Assembly (NCBI GenBank): GCA_016522385.1
Contig: JAEKFU010000435.1
Coordinates: 1-14,971 of the forward strand
Reading direction: 5' to 3'
From: Pseudomonadota bacterium
GTDB lineage: Bacteria > Pseudomonadota > Alphaproteobacteria > Rhizobiales > Aestuariivirgaceae
Length of the DNA: 14,971 nt
This document shows, one piece after another, positions 7,774 to 14,347 of this stretch (within the stretch, counting starts at the first letter, position 1; the number at the start of each line of letters is the position of its first letter). A program made the translations under genes and the position numbers. Under the pieces are notes generated by a model. That model was given only the letters and a program-made list of their open reading frames with translations, did not search any database and was not told the DNA's origin.

Positions 7774-8112
7774 TCAAAGCGCTTCGGTATCGGTTTCACC
7801 GGTACGGATGCGGATGGCTTTCTCGATGGTGCTGACAAAGATCTTTCCGTCACCGATGCGGCCGGTGCGGGCTGCGTTCTCGATGGCCTCGATAGCCTTG
7901 TCGAGCAGGTCATCGCCCAGCACGATCTCGATTTTAACTTTCGGCAGAAAATCGATGACATATTCGGCGCCACGGTAGAGTTCGGTGTGACCCTTCTGGC
8001 GCCCGAAGCCCTTGGCTTCGGTCACAGTGATGCCTTGCAGACCGATTTCCTGCAACGCCTCTTTCACCTCGTCAAGCTTGAACGGTTTGATTATCGCTTC
8101 GATTTTCTTCAT
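7774..8112 (-). CDS. glnB: Nitrogen regulatory protein PII
   Basis: A 112-aa cytosolic trimeric signal protein that reads 2-oxoglutarate, ATP/ADP and glutamine state, and controls GlnE and the NtrB/NtrC pair in proteobacteria. The protein starts MKKIEAIIKPFKLDEVKEAL. The T-loop has ELYRGAEY with Tyr51 as the uridylylation site, and KVKIEIVLGDD followed by GRIGDGKIF covers the nucleotide-binding part. The frame extends to a GTG at 8127, but the ATG at 8112 has GAGG 5 nt upstream and gives the canonical length. It is first in an operon with glnA; this pairing and the sigma-54 promoter suggest glnB rather than an amtB-linked glnK. Confidence 0.97.
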   Translation of the reverse strand: MKKIEAIIKPFKLDEVKEALQEIGLQGITVTEAKGFGRQKGHTELYRGAEYVIDFLPKVKIEIVLGDDLLDKAIEAIENAARTGRIGDGKIFVSTIEKAIRIRTGETDTEAL

Positions 8113-8195
8113 GCAGACCTCGATCACAGCACTCAGCGCGCCGAACCATCAAGGCAGATCCTGCAATCTGGCTAGCGCGCGCATGTGCGATGGGC

Positions 8196-8214
8196 ATTGC
8201 AGGTGTCGTGCCAA
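8196..8214 (-). promoter_or_regulatory. Sigma-54 promoter of glnBA
   Basis: On the minus strand this reads TTGGCACGACACCTGCAAT. It matches the TGGCAC-N5-TTGCA consensus with one mismatch and has the exact GG-N10-GC spacing. The predicted transcript start is near 8187, about 75 nt before the glnB ATG. Sigma-54 control of glnBA by NtrC is well known in proteobacteria. Confidence 0.8.
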
Positions 8215-8288
8215 ATTGAAGCATTAGAATTTTTAGCTATAGATCAGATACTTAACGAATTTCTTGGAATCAAAGTCGGAGCAATTGT

Positions 8289-8305
8289 TGCCAAAAGGTT
8301 AATCA
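8289..8305. promoter_or_regulatory. Possible weak second NtrC half-site pair
   Basis: TGCCAAAAGGTTAATCA keeps TGC and a final CA at the 17-bp spacing of NtrC sites but lacks a good palindrome. Its centre is 20 bp from the centre of the strong site at 8308-8326, so both would face the same side of the helix. The evidence is weak. Confidence 0.25.
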
Positions 8306-8307
8306 TT

Positions 8308-8326
8308 CTGCCTAAGAATTAGGCAG
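8308..8326. promoter_or_regulatory. NtrC-type palindromic enhancer site upstream of glnB
   Basis: CTGCCTAAGAATTAGGCAG is a perfect 8-bp palindrome with a 3-bp centre. Its inner 17 bp fit TGC-N11-GCA, the spacing of NtrC sites. It lies about 106 bp upstream of the -24 element of the sigma-54 promoter, a normal enhancer distance. The inner bases differ from the enteric TGCACC form, so another regulator is possible. Confidence 0.55.
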
Positions 8327-8577
8327 TTCAAGAGCAGTGTGTTAGGTTTGGTGTGCGTATCAGAACGTATCCGATCCGCAGGAAGGACCAAGCCCAGCTG
8401 CTGTTTGACGATCGACTATTTTGAACCTCTTCTCATTATGACGGCGCCGATCGCCCGTCAGCGACAGCGACGATAAGACAGTGCTGGGAGTTGCCGCGGC
8501 GCAGGCCAGAGAAGACATTACGGCAATGATCGACACGGCCTTAGCCCGTTAAGCCGGGTGTGCGAGCAAGAACAGCC

Positions 8578-9360
8578 ATGACGTGGCATGCAGATTTCGA
8601 GGACACGAGGCCGGCGACACTGGTACGGGCGGTGCGGCGCTGCGCGATTTGGACGATCGTGACGCTTGGGCTGGTGATGGTCGCAGTTGCCGGTTTCCTC
8701 AGCATCCAGACATTCCGCATCTGGCAGCAATTGCCATCCGCGGCAGAGATAAGCGTCCATTACTTCGTTGCGGGCGAGATAGAGAACAACTTGATGCATC
8801 AAACCCCTACCATTCCAAATCAAGTTCATTCGGCGGTGCTGGCGGCACAGGACCCCGACTATCTGGAAATCGGTTCCGGCAAATGGCGATGTTTGCGGTC
8901 AATGTTTCTGGTTCAACCAGCCAAGCCGCCTTGGCGATGCCGAGAATCAATCTCGGATCACGCATCGCAAATAGTTCTAACGGATCTTCGCGGACCAGGG
9001 GCACAGAACTGGCCCGCCCTACGAATCTTGATGGCGCTCAAACTTGAGCATCATTTCTCCAGACATCAGATCCTCGATCTTTACATTAGGCACGCCCATT
9101 TCGGTCGCAAAGCGTATGGCGTCGAGAGGGCCGCTACAGCATTCTACGACAAGTCGGTCAGCACGCTGAGCCTGTCACAAACCGCCATGTTGGCTGGCCT
9201 GCTTCGGTCGCCGAGCCGTTTTGATCCAGCACGTGATCCTGATCGTGCCAAACAGCATCGTGATCTGGTCCTTATGACAATGATGGCAAAGGCGATGATA
9301 TCGCAGGGCGAAGGATTCGCTGCACAATCGACACCGCTCTTTGCAAGGCGCAAGGATTAG
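8578..9360 (+). CDS. Degenerate GT51 transglycosylase-like membrane protein (probable pseudoenzyme)
   Basis: A 260-aa protein with an N-terminal membrane segment (about 23-45) and a GT51 peptidoglycan glycosyltransferase-like domain (about 78-235), resembling MtgA or the PBP1 glycosyltransferase domain. Recognisable pieces are IPNQVHSAVLAAQDPDY (79-95), LKLEHHFSRHQILDLYI (154-170), the HFGRKAYGVERAATAFY stretch, and LAGLLRSPSRFDPARDPDRA. Aligned by eye to E. coli PBP1b, the catalytic Glu of the EDxxF motif (E233) is Gln91 and the second essential Glu (E290) is Arg149. The GGSTITQQ box is also lost. Glycan polymerisation is therefore unlikely; a structural or regulatory role, or decay, is possible. 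The frame is intact. A GTG at 8560 would add six residues, and neither start has a good ribosome binding site. The 3' end overlaps the sulfotransferase gene by 4 bp. Confidence 0.75.
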   Translation: MTWHADFEDTRPATLVRAVRRCAIWTIVTLGLVMVAVAGFLSIQTFRIWQQLPSAAEISVHYFVAGEIENNLMHQTPTIPNQVHSAVLAAQDPDYLEIGSGKWRCLRSMFLVQPAKPPWRCRESISDHASQIVLTDLRGPGAQNWPALRILMALKLEHHFSRHQILDLYIRHAHFGRKAYGVERAATAFYDKSVSTLSLSQTAMLAGLLRSPSRFDPARDPDRAKQHRDLVLMTMMAKAMISQGEGFAAQSTPLFARRKD

Positions 9361-9980
9361 TGTCTGTTGCCAAGCCCGGTCAATTTGCCAAACGTTTCAT
9401 GAAACTGCTCGGTCGAATTGGTGCGCGGGAATGACGTATCAGGCACCGACTTGCCGAGAAAGCGGCATAGCGGTTCCCAGCCGTCACCGATTTGATAGGT
9501 CAGCAGGCGGTCCGGTCCGAACGCGGCTTGAACGTCCGCGGTATTCTGCTCGAAGATGCCAATGGCATATTCGCGATCGTCGGCCCGGTCGCCAAAGACG
9601 CGCTGACCGATCAATTTGGGGCCAAGTGTCGAAGTCCTTTCTTTCGACTTCAGTGCTTGCAGGATGGTATTGGAAAAACTGTTGTACCAGCTCTCGGAGC
9701 TACGCACCGTCAGTAGGATCTTTGCCTCGGGGTAATACTCGGCCAACTCTCGCCAGAAGAAAGCCGAAGGCCAATCTACGCTGCAGCCGAATCCCTCAAA
9801 AATCTCATCCCAGTCGACCAACCCGCCTTCAGCCGCTGTGCGCCAATACTCCTGTTGCTTGGGATTGCCCAGGACCTCACGCATGTGATGGCACCGGCCG
9901 AGGCCAAGCTGCTCCAGGGCCATTTTCATAGAGTCCGTGCCGGTGCGGCCAAATCCGGCCCCGATCAGCGATAACGCCAT
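9357..9980 (-). CDS. Sulfotransferase family P-loop protein
   Basis: A 207-aa protein of the sulfotransferase superfamily, probably the Sulfotransfer_4 type. The PAPS 5'-phosphosulfate loop appears at the N-terminus as GFGRTGTDSMKMAL (9-22). A 3'-phosphate-like strand reads ILLTVRSSESWYNS (88-101). Family-like WPSAFFWRELAEYYPEAKIL precedes it. Transfer of sulfate from PAPS is inferred from the family; the acceptor is unknown and many members of this group are uncharacterised. The gene follows the 87-aa gene by 13 bp on the same strand, so the two are probably co-transcribed. Its own ribosome binding site is weak, which fits translation within an operon. It ends 4 bp inside the convergent GT51-like gene. 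Confidence 0.8.
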   Translation of the reverse strand: MALSLIGAGFGRTGTDSMKMALEQLGLGRCHHMREVLGNPKQQEYWRTAAEGGLVDWDEIFEGFGCSVDWPSAFFWRELAEYYPEAKILLTVRSSESWYNSFSNTILQALKSKERTSTLGPKLIGQRVFGDRADDREYAIGIFEQNTADVQAAFGPDRLLTYQIGDGWEPLCRFLGKSVPDTSFPRTNSTEQFHETFGKLTGLGNRH

Positions 9981-9993
9981 CTTGCTCGACCCG

Positions 9994-10257
9994 CTAGCGC
10001 AGCGAGGAAAGGTTTGCGATTAGCGCGTCGTTCTTGCGGCGAATTTCACTTGCAATTTTGTGCGCCAGGTCCTGGTCGGCATCCGGGCAGCGCAAGGCGG
10101 CATCGACGGCACGATGCTGTCCTTCCAACAACCCCTTGATGACGGCTTTCTCGACAATGTCCTCGATCTTGTGCTTTTGCTCCGGGTTCAGTGATCCATC
10201 CAGGACAGTATCAATTCCGCCCGCCGCTTCTTCGGCAATCGCCCGCAATGTTTTCAT
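9994..10257 (-). CDS. Small conserved-type hypothetical protein, 87 aa
   Basis: I do not recognise the family. The protein is charged, probably all-helical and soluble, with no cysteine cluster apart from one Cys, no signal peptide and no membrane segment. It begins MKTLRAIAEEAAGGIDTVLD and ends IRRKNDALIANLSSLR. The start is well supported by GAGGAG on the coding strand 6 nt upstream of the ATG. It lies 13 bp before the sulfotransferase gene and likely forms an operon with it. Upstream are a GG-N10-GC element and a palindrome like the one at glnB, so nitrogen control is possible. Confidence 0.75.
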   Translation of the reverse strand: MKTLRAIAEEAAGGIDTVLDGSLNPEQKHKIEDIVEKAVIKGLLEGQHRAVDAALRCPDADQDLAHKIASEIRRKNDALIANLSSLR

Positions 10258-10285
10258 GACATTCTCCTCAACACCGTCTCCCTCG

Positions 10286-10299
10286 GCAGCATAGTGGCC
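10286..10299 (-). promoter_or_regulatory. Weak sigma-54-like element upstream of the 87-aa gene
   Basis: On the minus strand, CGGCCACTATGCTGCC keeps GG-N10-GC, but flanking bases fit the consensus poorly. The predicted start near 10274 would give a leader of about 17 nt containing the ribosome binding site. On its own it is not convincing; the palindrome 106 bp further upstream, matching the glnB arrangement, raises its interest. Confidence 0.3.
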
Positions 10300-10396
10300 G
10301 TACCGTTGAGGTCAATTCTGTTTGTTGCAAGTTTGCACTGATGCCCGGCCGGCCGGCCGCAGCCACCGAAGGATTTACCGCTTGACCACCCGCGGT

Positions 10397-10413
10397 TGCC
10401 TAATACTTAGGCC
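10397..10413. promoter_or_regulatory. Second GCCTAA-N3-TTAGGC palindrome
   Basis: TGCCTAATACTTAGGCC contains the same 6+6 palindrome with a 3-bp centre as the site upstream of glnB. It keeps the TGC-N11-GCN spacing with only the last base off. It lies 140 bp upstream of the 87-aa gene on the opposite side from nnr. Confidence 0.5.
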
Positions 10414-10456
10414 TGCATACCGAACAGGGATTCAGCGGCATCCAGGATCCGCGTCG

Positions 10457-10651
10457 TCAGCGGCGCGATGCAAAGTCTGAACCGACTACCGCAAGTAAGA
10501 AATCGAACTTGTCAGGTGCAAAGTCATTGGCAAGCGGGCAGCAGACCTGCTCGCAGCCATGTTGCGACCGGCATTCGCCCTCGCTTTGGTCGATCCGCAC
10601 GAATTGACCAATCTCCGGGCATCTGCAGAGGTTAGAGGAGGATGTTGCCAT
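10457..10651 (-). CDS. Possible small cysteine-rich protein, 64 aa
   Basis: The frame encodes NLCRCPEIGQFVRIDQ near the start, then ECRSQHGCEQVCCPL, and an FDFLLAVVG-containing tail. Six cysteines (9, 11, 27, 33, 37, 38) and His31 are grouped in a way that suggests metal binding. The same frame continues upstream to 10819, but that part reads like a shadow. The ATG at 10651 lacks a clear ribosome binding site, which is the main weakness. I cannot name a family and assign no function. Confidence 0.4.
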   Translation of the reverse strand: MATSSSNLCRCPEIGQFVRIDQSEGECRSQHGCEQVCCPLANDFAPDKFDFLLAVVGSDFASRR

Positions 10652-10879
10652 TTCACGAACCACGGAAATTGTTGCATTGGTGACGTCTGCAAATGGAGGG
10701 CACCAACCCATCGAACCGCAAGCTGTGCTCGGCAGAAGGTAGTGGCGGATGATGGGCCGGTGCCAGACCCTTCCAGACAATGACAGCATAGGCTCACGCA
10801 GGCAGGCGTGTTTTGACATGGGTCAATAACAGGACCGCTGAGTTGACAGGTGTCTTGGCCATAGTGTCATCTGGAGTCG

Positions 10880-12394
10880 ATGGCGAGCATGCAGAGATTC
10901 ACACCTACATCGAGCCGCCTTGAGCTTCTGACCCCGGCGCAGATGTCCGCCGCCGATGCGGCGACGATCGCCTCGGGTACGCCGGGTATAGAGCTCATGG
11001 AAAATGCCGGCAGGGCAATTCTCCAGCAGATCGTCCTGCGTTGGTCCAAACGTCCCGCTGTGGTCCTGTGCGGGCCGGGCAACAATGGCGGCGACGGGTT
11101 CGTCGTGGCGCGGCTGTTGCACGAGGAGGGCTGGCCGGTGCGGCTGGCGCTCGTCGGAAAATTGGCAAAACTAAAGGGCGATGCGGCCCTAGCCGCCAAG
11201 ACCTGGGGCAAACCGGTTGAGCCTATCGTGCCGGGCGTGCTGGACGGCGCGCGGCTGATAGTCGATGCCTTGTTTGGTACTGGCCTGGGCCGAGATATTG
11301 ACGGCAGGCTTGCCAGGGTCGTCGAGGCAGTGAACGCCTCGGGTAGGCCCGTTATCGCGGTCGACATCCCCAGCGGCATTGATGGCAGGACCGGTCATTT
11401 GCGCGGTAAGGCTGTCGAGGCAAGCCTTACTGTCACCTTCTTTCGACGTAAACCCGGTCATTTGTTGCTGCCCGGCCGCAGCTATTGCGGTGAAACGACC
11501 TGTGCTGACATCGGTATCGCTACGAGTGCTCTATCGGCAGAAGCAGGGTCCATTTGTGCCAACGCACCGGTGCTTTGGCGGCGGTTTTTCTCAATCGCAG
11601 CACCGGAGGCGCACAAATACACCAAGGGCCATGCGCTAGTGGTTTCCGGAAATGCTCACAGGACCGGCGCTGCACGGCTCGCGGCAATGGCGGCATTGCG
11701 CAGTGGTGCCGGTCTGGTCACGGTGGCATCGCCAACCGACGCACTGCAGGACAATTCAGCCCACCTCACCGCAGTAATGTTGGCCGAGGCAGACGGAGCC
11801 GGCGACCTTGGTCGTGTTCTCCAGGACAGGCGCATGAACGCAGTCGCGATTGGGCCCGGCTGCGGGGTTTCCAGCGCTACCCGTGCCAAAGTGCGAGTCG
11901 TGCTGGCGTCCACTGCCGGCGTGGTGCTGGATGCCGATGCCCTGACGAGCTTTGAACAGGACCCGCCAGCACTTTTTTCCGCCATCGCTGAAGCGTCGGG
12001 AAGGCCAGTTGTCCTGACACCGCACGAGGGCGAATTCAAGCGCCTTTTCAAAGATATGCACGGATCAGCGGAATCAAAATGTGAGCGCACCCTAGCTGCC
12101 GCTGAACGTAGCGGCGGTGTCGTGGTGCTCAAGGGGGCTGATACGGTGATCGCAGCACCTGACGGCCGCATTCTCATCAACGAAAACGCGCCCTCAAGCC
12201 TGGCGACGGCGGGCGCCGGAGATGTGCTAACCGGAGTCGTTCTGGCCAGTCTGGCGCGCGGAATTCCGCCATTTGAGGCAGCCGCCGCCGCTGTGTGGTT
12301 GCATGGCGCGGCAGCAGCGCGTCATAGCGGCCCGCTGACAGCCGAAGACCTTGTTGAACTGTTGCCCGCCGCAATCGCGCGCATTGTCAAATAA
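10880..12394 (+). CDS. nnr: Bifunctional NAD(P)HX epimerase / ADP-dependent NAD(P)HX dehydratase
   Basis: Repairs hydrated NADH and NADPH in the cytosol. The 504-aa protein is the usual fusion of a YjeF N-terminal epimerase (about 13-215) and a YjeF C-terminal ribokinase-fold dehydratase (about 240-500). The epimerase part shows ENAGRAI (41-47), the binding loop CGPGNNGGDGFVVAR (64-78) and VDALFGTGLGR (128-138), then AVDIPSGIDG. The dehydratase part shows KGHALVVSG, IGPGCG (324-329), TPHEGEF (380-386), VLKGADTVI and ATAGAGDVLTG (442-452) with catalytic Asp448. The first ATG at 10880 follows GGAG by only 3 nt; an in-frame ATG at 10889 is a close alternative giving 501 aa. The gene is often near glnB in Rhizobiales (from memory); here about 2.3 kb of other genes and spacer intervene. 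Confidence 0.95.
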   Translation: MASMQRFTPTSSRLELLTPAQMSAADAATIASGTPGIELMENAGRAILQQIVLRWSKRPAVVLCGPGNNGGDGFVVARLLHEEGWPVRLALVGKLAKLKGDAALAAKTWGKPVEPIVPGVLDGARLIVDALFGTGLGRDIDGRLARVVEAVNASGRPVIAVDIPSGIDGRTGHLRGKAVEASLTVTFFRRKPGHLLLPGRSYCGETTCADIGIATSALSAEAGSICANAPVLWRRFFSIAAPEAHKYTKGHALVVSGNAHRTGAARLAAMAALRSGAGLVTVASPTDALQDNSAHLTAVMLAEADGAGDLGRVLQDRRMNAVAIGPGCGVSSATRAKVRVVLASTAGVVLDADALTSFEQDPPALFSAIAEASGRPVVLTPHEGEFKRLFKDMHGSAESKCERTLAAAERSGGVVVLKGADTVIAAPDGRILINENAPSSLATAGAGDVLTGVVLASLARGIPPFEAAAAAVWLHGAAAARHSGPLTAEDLVELLPAAIARIVK

Positions 12395-12408
12395 AGCTCT
12401 TTTGCATC

Positions 12409-12437
12409 TGGCATCGCGCCAGTGGCTTTGCTATAGA
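12409..12437 (+). promoter_or_regulatory. Possible promoter of tRNA-Leu
   Basis: TATAGA at 12432-12437 is a good -10 element, with TGGCAT 17 bp upstream as a poor -35. The predicted start near 12444 is about 30 nt before the mature tRNA. The assignment rests mainly on the -10 match. Confidence 0.3.
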
Positions 12438-12472
12438 AGCGCGCGATTGCGCGGCCCGGGTCACTTCAGGTC

Positions 12473-12557
12473 GCGGGCGTGGTGGAACTGGTAGACACGC
12501 AAGATTTAGGTTCTTGTGGCGAAAGCCGTGGGGGTTCAAGTCCCTCCGCCCGCACCA
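12473..12557 (+). tRNA. tRNA-Leu (anticodon UAG)
   Basis: A complete 85-nt class II tRNA with encoded CCA. The acceptor stem GCGGGCG pairs with CGCCCGC (12547-12553), followed by discriminator A and CCA. The D arm contains GTGGAACTGGTAGACAC. The anticodon stem CAAGA/TCTTG encloses TTTAGGT with anticodon TAG at 12507-12509. A long variable arm (TGGCGAAAGCCG) identifies Leu rather than Ser together with the anticodon. The T arm has the TTCAAGT loop. It reads CUA and, by wobble, CUG codons. Confidence 0.97.
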
Positions 12558-12666
12558 GTGGACGTCATGCCTGATCCGCTGTCGCCCAGCCGCCGCCATA
12601 GAGTTTGTAGGATAGATTGGGCAAGACCGCGCCGCGGCATCATGACCCGCAGAGGAACCAAGGCTG

Positions 12667-14163
12667 ATGCAAGTTACCGAAACCCTCAATGAAGGGCTGA
12701 AACGCGAATTTAAGGTGGTAGTTACAGCCGCGCAGCTGGAACAGCAGATGATGGCCCGCCTGACCGAGCTCGGTGCGTCGGCTAATATCCGCGGATTTCG
12801 AAGGGGCAAGGTGCCTATTACCCATCTGCGCAAACTCTACGGCAAATCAGTGATGGCCGAAGTTGTCCAGAAGACGGTCGAAGATACCAGTCAGCAAGCC
12901 TTGGCCGAAAAGGAGGTCAAACCAGCCTATCAGCCTGAAATCGGCATGACCGAGGACGAAGACGAGATCGGTTCGATCATCGACGGCAAGGCGGACCTGT
13001 CCTACACCATGAGCTTTGAGGTCGTGCCTCCGATCGACATTCAGGAGTTCTCGGACCTCCAGGTCGAGCGCCATGTCGTCAATGTCGAAGACGAGCACAT
13101 CGACACTGCGCTGGAAAGCATCGCCACGCAATACAAGGATTTCCAAGCGCGTGCCGACGGTGCCAAGTCCGAAGACGGTGATCGCGTGACGATCTCCTTC
13201 GTAGGTCGGGTCAACGGTGAAGAATTTGAAGGCGGTAAAGCGGAAGATGTACCACTCGAACTGGGCAGCAATAGTTTTATACCCGGATTTGAAGAACAAC
13301 TGGTTGGCGTCAAGGCTGGTGACGAACGGACCGTAAAGGTTAGCTTCCCGGACGACTACAGCGTTGACACACTGGCCGGCAAACCCGCTGTGTTCGACGT
13401 CAATGTTTCGGCCGTCGAAGAGCCAAAGGAAGCTACCATCGACGACGAATTCGCCCAGAAACTGGGCCTGGAAAATCTCGAAAAATTGCGCGAAGGCGTA
13501 ACCCAGCGCATCTCGGAAGAGTTCGGCGAGATGTCAAAGCTCAAATTGAAGCGCGACATGCTCGATGCGCTCGACAAAGCTTACAGCTTCGAACTGCCGG
13601 CCAAACTGGTTGATGCCGAGTTTAACCAGATCTGGGCGGCGCTCACCGCCGAGATGGAAAAGGAAAAGCGCAGCTTCGAAGACGAAGACACCACTGAAGA
13701 CGAAGCGCGTGAAGAGTACAAATCTATTGCTGAGCGCCGCGTACGTCTAGGCCTTGTGCTTGGCACCATTGGCGAGCAGGCCGAAGTCACTGTGACGGAC
13801 GAGGAGCTCGAACGTGCCCTCATTGAGCGTGCCCGCCAGTTCCAGGGGCAGGAAAAGCAGGTCTACGATTTCTACCGCAACAACCCCAACGCCATGGTGG
13901 AATTGCGCGGTCCGATTTTTGAGCAGAAGGTCGTCGACCACATCGCCGAGAAGGCCTCAATTGGCGAAAAGACCGTGACCCGTGACGAGCTGGTGCATAT
14001 GCTCGAGCATGAGGACCATGATCACGATCATGACGCCGGCGAAGACAAGGCGGCCAAGAAAGCCAGGCCCGCCAAAAAGGCTACTGCGAAAAAATCTGCA
14101 GCTAAGAAGGCCCCCGCCAAGAAAAAGACTGCGAAAAAGGCGGCCAAGAGCAAAGATGACTAG
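12667..14163 (+). CDS. tig: Trigger factor chaperone with acidic/His and lysine-rich C-terminal tail
   Basis: Ribosome-associated chaperone and peptidyl-prolyl isomerase that meets nascent chains at the exit tunnel. The 498-aa protein has the ribosome-binding domain (about 1-145) with the signature GFRRGKVP at 43-50, an FKBP-type PPIase domain (about 165-250; GDRVTISFVGRVNGEEF, FIPGFEEQLVGVKAGDE), and the helical substrate-binding C domain (about 265-440). Beyond the usual end lies a tail: HEDHDHDHD (448-456), then about 38 residues with 16 lysines in AAKK/PAKK repeats, like a histone H1 tail. AAGG and GAGG lie just upstream of the ATG at 12667 at non-ideal spacing. The gene follows tRNA-Leu by 109 bp. 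Confidence 0.97.
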   Translation: MQVTETLNEGLKREFKVVVTAAQLEQQMMARLTELGASANIRGFRRGKVPITHLRKLYGKSVMAEVVQKTVEDTSQQALAEKEVKPAYQPEIGMTEDEDEIGSIIDGKADLSYTMSFEVVPPIDIQEFSDLQVERHVVNVEDEHIDTALESIATQYKDFQARADGAKSEDGDRVTISFVGRVNGEEFEGGKAEDVPLELGSNSFIPGFEEQLVGVKAGDERTVKVSFPDDYSVDTLAGKPAVFDVNVSAVEEPKEATIDDEFAQKLGLENLEKLREGVTQRISEEFGEMSKLKLKRDMLDALDKAYSFELPAKLVDAEFNQIWAALTAEMEKEKRSFEDEDTTEDEAREEYKSIAERRVRLGLVLGTIGEQAEVTVTDEELERALIERARQFQGQEKQVYDFYRNNPNAMVELRGPIFEQKVVDHIAEKASIGEKTVTRDELVHMLEHEDHDHDHDAGEDKAAKKARPAKKATAKKSAAKKAPAKKKTAKKAAKSKDD

Positions 14164-14258
14164 TCGACACCGGGCCGATGGGTTGGTTCTTTGCCGCCTT
14201 GCCTTTTCGCTTGTGACATTAAGGCCGCGCTCGGCTCGCCGATCACGATAGGGTGTTC

Positions 14259-14286
14259 GACAACTTGAGAAACAACCGAAGTTGTC
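14259..14286. repeat. Perfect 8-bp inverted repeat between tig and the asparaginase gene
   Basis: GACAACTT (14259-14266) pairs with AAGTTGTC (14279-14286) around a 12-nt loop. It is 96 bp past the tig stop and 62 bp before the asparaginase ATG. There is no T tract, so a factor-independent terminator is uncertain; an operator or mRNA leader hairpin is equally possible. Confidence 0.4.
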
Positions 14287-14347
14287 CAACTGGACCGCTT
14301 CTTCTGCCCTGCTGACTGTTGCTGCAGCAAGCCAATGTTGGGCACAA

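Larger units (their letters stand above)
8113..8577. other. 465-bp gap between glnB and the GT51-like gene
   Basis: The glnB-proximal half holds the sigma-54 promoter and the NtrC-type palindrome. The other half (about 8340-8577) has no clear signal. A 23-codon frame from GTG 8481 to TAA 8552 is too short to call. No promoter for the GT51-like gene could be recognised. Confidence 0.5.
10258..10879. other. 622-bp region between the 87-aa gene and nnr
   Basis: It holds the weak sigma-54-like element and the palindrome described separately, a GC palindrome of repeated CCGG around 10343-10358, and a possible 64-aa minus-strand gene (10457-10651). I see no tRNA or insertion sequence remnant. TTGACA occurs at 10813 and 10843, but neither has a good -10 element at the right spacing, so the nnr promoter is not assigned. 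Confidence 0.5.

Noticed and set aside
8481..8552. 23-codon frame ending in a plausible helix (REDITAMIDTALAR)
   Set aside because: It is too short, with no ribosome binding site; it may be a gene remnant but cannot be supported.
10559..10783. Plus-strand frame of 74 codons in the gap before nnr
   Set aside because: It reads like a shadow of the opposite-strand cysteine-rich frame and has no start signal.
10813..10848. Two TTGACA hexamers upstream of nnr as a promoter
   Set aside because: Neither has a convincing -10 element at 16-18 bp.
12408..12453. Two small hairpins (CTGGC/GCCAG and CGCGC/GCGCG) after nnr as a terminator
   Set aside because: Stems of 5 bp without a T tract are expected by chance in GC-rich DNA.
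14037..14160. Lysine-codon repeats at the tig end as a tandem repeat or CRISPR-like array
   Set aside because: The repeats are in frame, irregular and encode the AAKK/PAKK tail, so they are coding low complexity.
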